From Butyricicoccus pullicaecorum (GTDB taxonomy: Bacteria > Bacillota > Clostridia > Oscillospirales > Butyricicoccaceae), in contig JAFBIW010000008.1 of NCBI GenBank assembly GCA_021531865.1, positions 1 to 64,000 on the forward strand: a DNA stretch of 64,000 nucleotides, written 5' to 3'. Shown piece after piece: positions 62,029 through 64,000 of this stretch. The first letter of the stretch is position 1. The number at the start of each line of letters is the position of its first letter. Below the pieces are notes generated by a model. That model did not search any database. It worked only from the letters and a program-made list of their open reading frames with translations, and had not been told where the DNA came from. The position numbers and the translations under genes were made by a program.

Positions 62029-63711
62029 ATGGCATTTGACCGTTCGAGCGGCGTGCTCCTGCACGTCACCTCGCTGCCCTCTCCCCATGGCGTCGGCTCG
62101 CTGGGACAGGCGGCATATGATTTTGTTGATTTTCTCCGGTTGGCCGGACAGCGGTACTGGCAGGTGCTCCCGCTGGGTCACACCGGCTTCGGCGATTCGC
62201 CCTATCAGTGCTATTCGGCGGCGGCGGGCAATCCGCTGCTGATCGACCTGGACAAGCTGGTGGCCGACGGGATGCTGACGGCGGACGAGGTCGCGGCGGC
62301 TGACCGCGACTGGAACCCCGACCGGGTCGATTTCGTCACCGTCACCGAGCTGCGCTATCCCCTCCTGCGCCGGGCCTACACCCGCGCCAGAGAAATGCCC
62401 CGGGTCATGGGCGCGGTGGCGGCCTTCCGTGCGCACGCGGCCGACTGGGTCGAGGACTACGCCCTGTTCATGGCGCTGCGCGAGGAAAAGTACGCGGGCG
62501 CACCCCTGTGGGAGTGGCCGGACGAGGCCGTGCGCAGCCGCGATCCCGAGGCGCTGGCCGCCGTGCGCGCCGAGCTTGCCGACGAGATCGACTTCCGCGT
62601 CTTCTTACAGGCTGTTTTCTATGAGCAGTGGGGCGCCCTGCGTGCCTACGCCGCCCGCGCGGGCGTGCGCATCATCGGCGACATCCCGATCTACGTCGCG
62701 CCCGACTCGTCCGACGTCTGGCAGCACCCCGAGCTGTTCAAGCTGAATCCCGATTACAGCCCGAAAAAGGTTGCGGGCGCGCCCCCGGATTACTATTCGG
62801 CAACCGGCCAGCTCTGGGGCAACCCGGTCTACGACTGGAAGGCGCACGAAAAGACGGGCTACGCGTGGTGGATCTGGCGTCTGAAGCAGAACGCCGACCT
62901 GTTCGACGTCATCCGCATCGATCATTTCCGGGGCTTCGAGGCCTATTGGGAGGTCGAGGCCGACGCCGAGACCGCGGTCGACGGCGTCTGGCGCAAGGGC
63001 CCGGGCATGAAGCTCTTCCGCGCCCTGCACGCCGCCCTGCCCGATTTACAGATCATCGCGGAGGATCTGGGCATGATCACCGACGCGGTGCGCGCCCTGC
63101 TGAAATCGACCGGCTTCCCGGGCATGCGCGTCATGATCTTCGGCTTCAACCGCTATGACGACAACCTCCACCTGCCGCACAACTATCCGGTCAACTCGAT
63201 CGTCTACACCTCGACTCACGATTCCGAGACGATCTGCCAGCAGATCATGGACGTCTGCTCGCCCGAGGACGCGCAGTTCGCCAGGGATTACATCCGCTGG
63301 GACGGCAAGGAGCCCCTCGCGTGGGCGGCCATCCACAGCCTGTTCGACTCGCCCGCGTCGGTCGCGATGGTCTCGATGCAGGACGTGCTCAATCTGGGCG
63401 CGGACGCCCGCATGAACGTGCCGGGCACGATGGGCTCGAACTGGTCGTGGCGGGTGCGCGCGGCCGGTCTCAACCGCGAGGTGGCCGGCTTCCTGCGGAA
63501 GGTCACCGAGGTCACCCGCCGCTATCATGAGGTGCCCGCCGTCTTCGAGAACACGCCGCCCGAGGATGTCGAGCTGCGCGAGATCGAGCCGTCGATGGAC
63601 TACGGCGCACGCAAGTACTGGACGGACGTTGCCGAGCAGGCCGCGCTGATGATCAAGGCGAGCGCCTTCCTCAAGCGGTTCGAGCCGGCCGAAGCGGCGG
63701 ACGAAGCATAA
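62029..63711 (+). CDS. malQ: 4-alpha-glucanotransferase (amylomaltase)
   Basis: 560 residues, slightly longer than the usual 500 because of loop and C-terminal extensions (to EPAEAADEA). GH77 catalytic residues: nucleophile Asp in IRIDHFRGF (about 298), acid/base Glu in IIAEDLG (about 342) and Asp in TSTHDSE (about 396). The opening RSSGVLLHVTSLPSPHGVGS and GDIPIYVAPDSSDVW are family signatures. It transfers maltooligosaccharides in glycogen or maltodextrin metabolism. It stands alone; the other glycogen genes are not in view. Confidence 0.94.
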   Translation: MAFDRSSGVLLHVTSLPSPHGVGSLGQAAYDFVDFLRLAGQRYWQVLPLGHTGFGDSPYQCYSAAAGNPLLIDLDKLVADGMLTADEVAAADRDWNPDRVDFVTVTELRYPLLRRAYTRAREMPRVMGAVAAFRAHAADWVEDYALFMALREEKYAGAPLWEWPDEAVRSRDPEALAAVRAELADEIDFRVFLQAVFYEQWGALRAYAARAGVRIIGDIPIYVAPDSSDVWQHPELFKLNPDYSPKKVAGAPPDYYSATGQLWGNPVYDWKAHEKTGYAWWIWRLKQNADLFDVIRIDHFRGFEAYWEVEADAETAVDGVWRKGPGMKLFRALHAALPDLQIIAEDLGMITDAVRALLKSTGFPGMRVMIFGFNRYDDNLHLPHNYPVNSIVYTSTHDSETICQQIMDVCSPEDAQFARDYIRWDGKEPLAWAAIHSLFDSPASVAMVSMQDVLNLGADARMNVPGTMGSNWSWRVRAAGLNREVAGFLRKVTEVTRRYHEVPAVFENTPPEDVELREIEPSMDYGARKYWTDVAEQAALMIKASAFLKRFEPAEAADEA

Positions 63712-63728
63712 CAAACACACAAACCGGG

Positions 63729-63765
63729 CACGGACGGCGGCAGCCCGCTGTCGTCCGTGTTTTTT
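63729..63765 (+). terminator. Terminator after malQ
   Basis: CACGGACG / CGTCCGTG with a 15-base loop, then T6. Confidence 0.85.
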
Positions 63766-63792
63766 CCATGAAAAGAGGTATTTTTGAAGCAT

Positions 63793-64000
63793 ATGAGCAT
63801 CAAAGCGGTCATTTTTGATCTGGACGGCACCCTGCTGGACACGCTGGGCGACCTGACCGGGGCGGTCAACGCCGCGCTGCGCCGCCGGGGTTATCCCCTG
63901 CTGACCGAGGAAGACGTGCGGCAGCGGCTGGGCAACGGCGTGCGCCGCCTGATCGCGCGCAGCCTGCCCGAAGGGGCGGACGATGGGCTGATCGACGCCT
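63793..64000 (+). CDS. HAD-family phosphatase, phosphoglycolate phosphatase type (partial)
   Basis: The first 69 residues are present. HAD motif I VIFDLDGTLLD (about 6-16) with nucleophile Asp, then a helical cap beginning with DLTGAVNAALRRRGYPLLT. This opening fits Gph/PGP-like or beta-phosphoglucomutase-like enzymes. A TTG nine bases earlier is in frame and lies closer to AAGAGG, so the start is uncertain. The gene runs out of the window. Confidence 0.82.
   Translation, partial: MSIKAVIFDLDGTLLDTLGDLTGAVNAALRRRGYPLLTEEDVRQRLGNGVRRLIARSLPEGADDGLIDA

Overview
The window is a GC-rich (clearly above 55% by eye) stretch of a Gram-positive chromosome, most likely a gut-type member of Clostridia (Oscillospirales/Eubacteriales). 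The pointers are a butyrate-type electron-transfer flavoprotein end, a TepA-like ClpP homologue, a FtsK/SpoIIIE translocase, an ECF transporter with truA, the DUF5711-CvpA-Clp gene order, an SLH-anchored surface protein and Shine-Dalgarno-led starts including TTG and GTG. Genus cannot be fixed from the sequence alone. Most of it is core housekeeping sequence with genes on both strands in roughly equal number.

Layout: 1-904 ends etfA and holds a minus-strand TepA/ClpP-like protease. 905-1563 is a gene-free block packed with DnaA-box sequences next to an AT-rich stretch. 1564-4348 holds two tandem sodium:neurotransmitter-family symporters, followed by an array of about ten hairpins and a 103-bp tandem repeat. 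4963-13526 is a long minus-strand run (cyclophilin, a GDPD-like pseudoenzyme, ABC-F ATPase, YdcF, release factor 1, Sua5, CoaE, M18 aminopeptidase). 13787-16763 has a processive-type glycosyltransferase and a LacI regulator. 17316-18135 is a minus-strand cluster of six tRNAs (Gly, Arg, His, Gln, Lys, Val in transcription order) behind a consensus promoter, with fragments of the tRNA-Lys 3' end scattered next to it. 18504-20520 has an MsmX/UgpC-type ATPase and an AraC regulator.

20570-26126 is the accessory hotspot: a small holin-like toxin gene with a convergent antisense RNA promoter (candidate type I toxin-antitoxin), then a 5.1-kb block (TetR plus a 1390-residue SLH surface protein) bounded by a perfect 43-bp direct repeat that is the 3' end of a flavin reductase gene. 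The flavin reductase, ftsK/spoIIIE, uppP, rfbA, yjbQ and a GntR-ABC operon follow.

33816-48795 is mixed housekeeping: Cof-type phosphatase, Hyi-like isomerase and its divergent LacI regulator, a 34-residue orphan gene, AzlCD, Fur/PerR, CysE, a pyruvyltransferase, TrmN6-RsmI, a YgiQ radical-SAM protein with a repetitive tail, an LTA-synthase-like membrane sulfatase and an rRNA-type methyltransferase. 48886-56566 runs as EcfA1-EcfA2-EcfT-TruA, then DUF5711-CvpA-Clp (with an McsA-like zinc finger in place of the Clp N-domain). 56622-63711 holds a HEPN/MNT pair, an acyl-ACP thioesterase, a GHL10-type hydrolase, pyridoxal kinase with a NuoE-like protein, a second toxin-antisense module with the same architecture as the first, TrmB and MalQ. 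The window closes in a HAD phosphatase.

The most interesting observations are the two matching type I toxin-antitoxin-like loci (20607-20937 and 60868-61201), the integrase-less 5.1-kb island with att-like 43-bp repeats, the DnaA-box cluster, and the tRNA-Lys-derived repeats.
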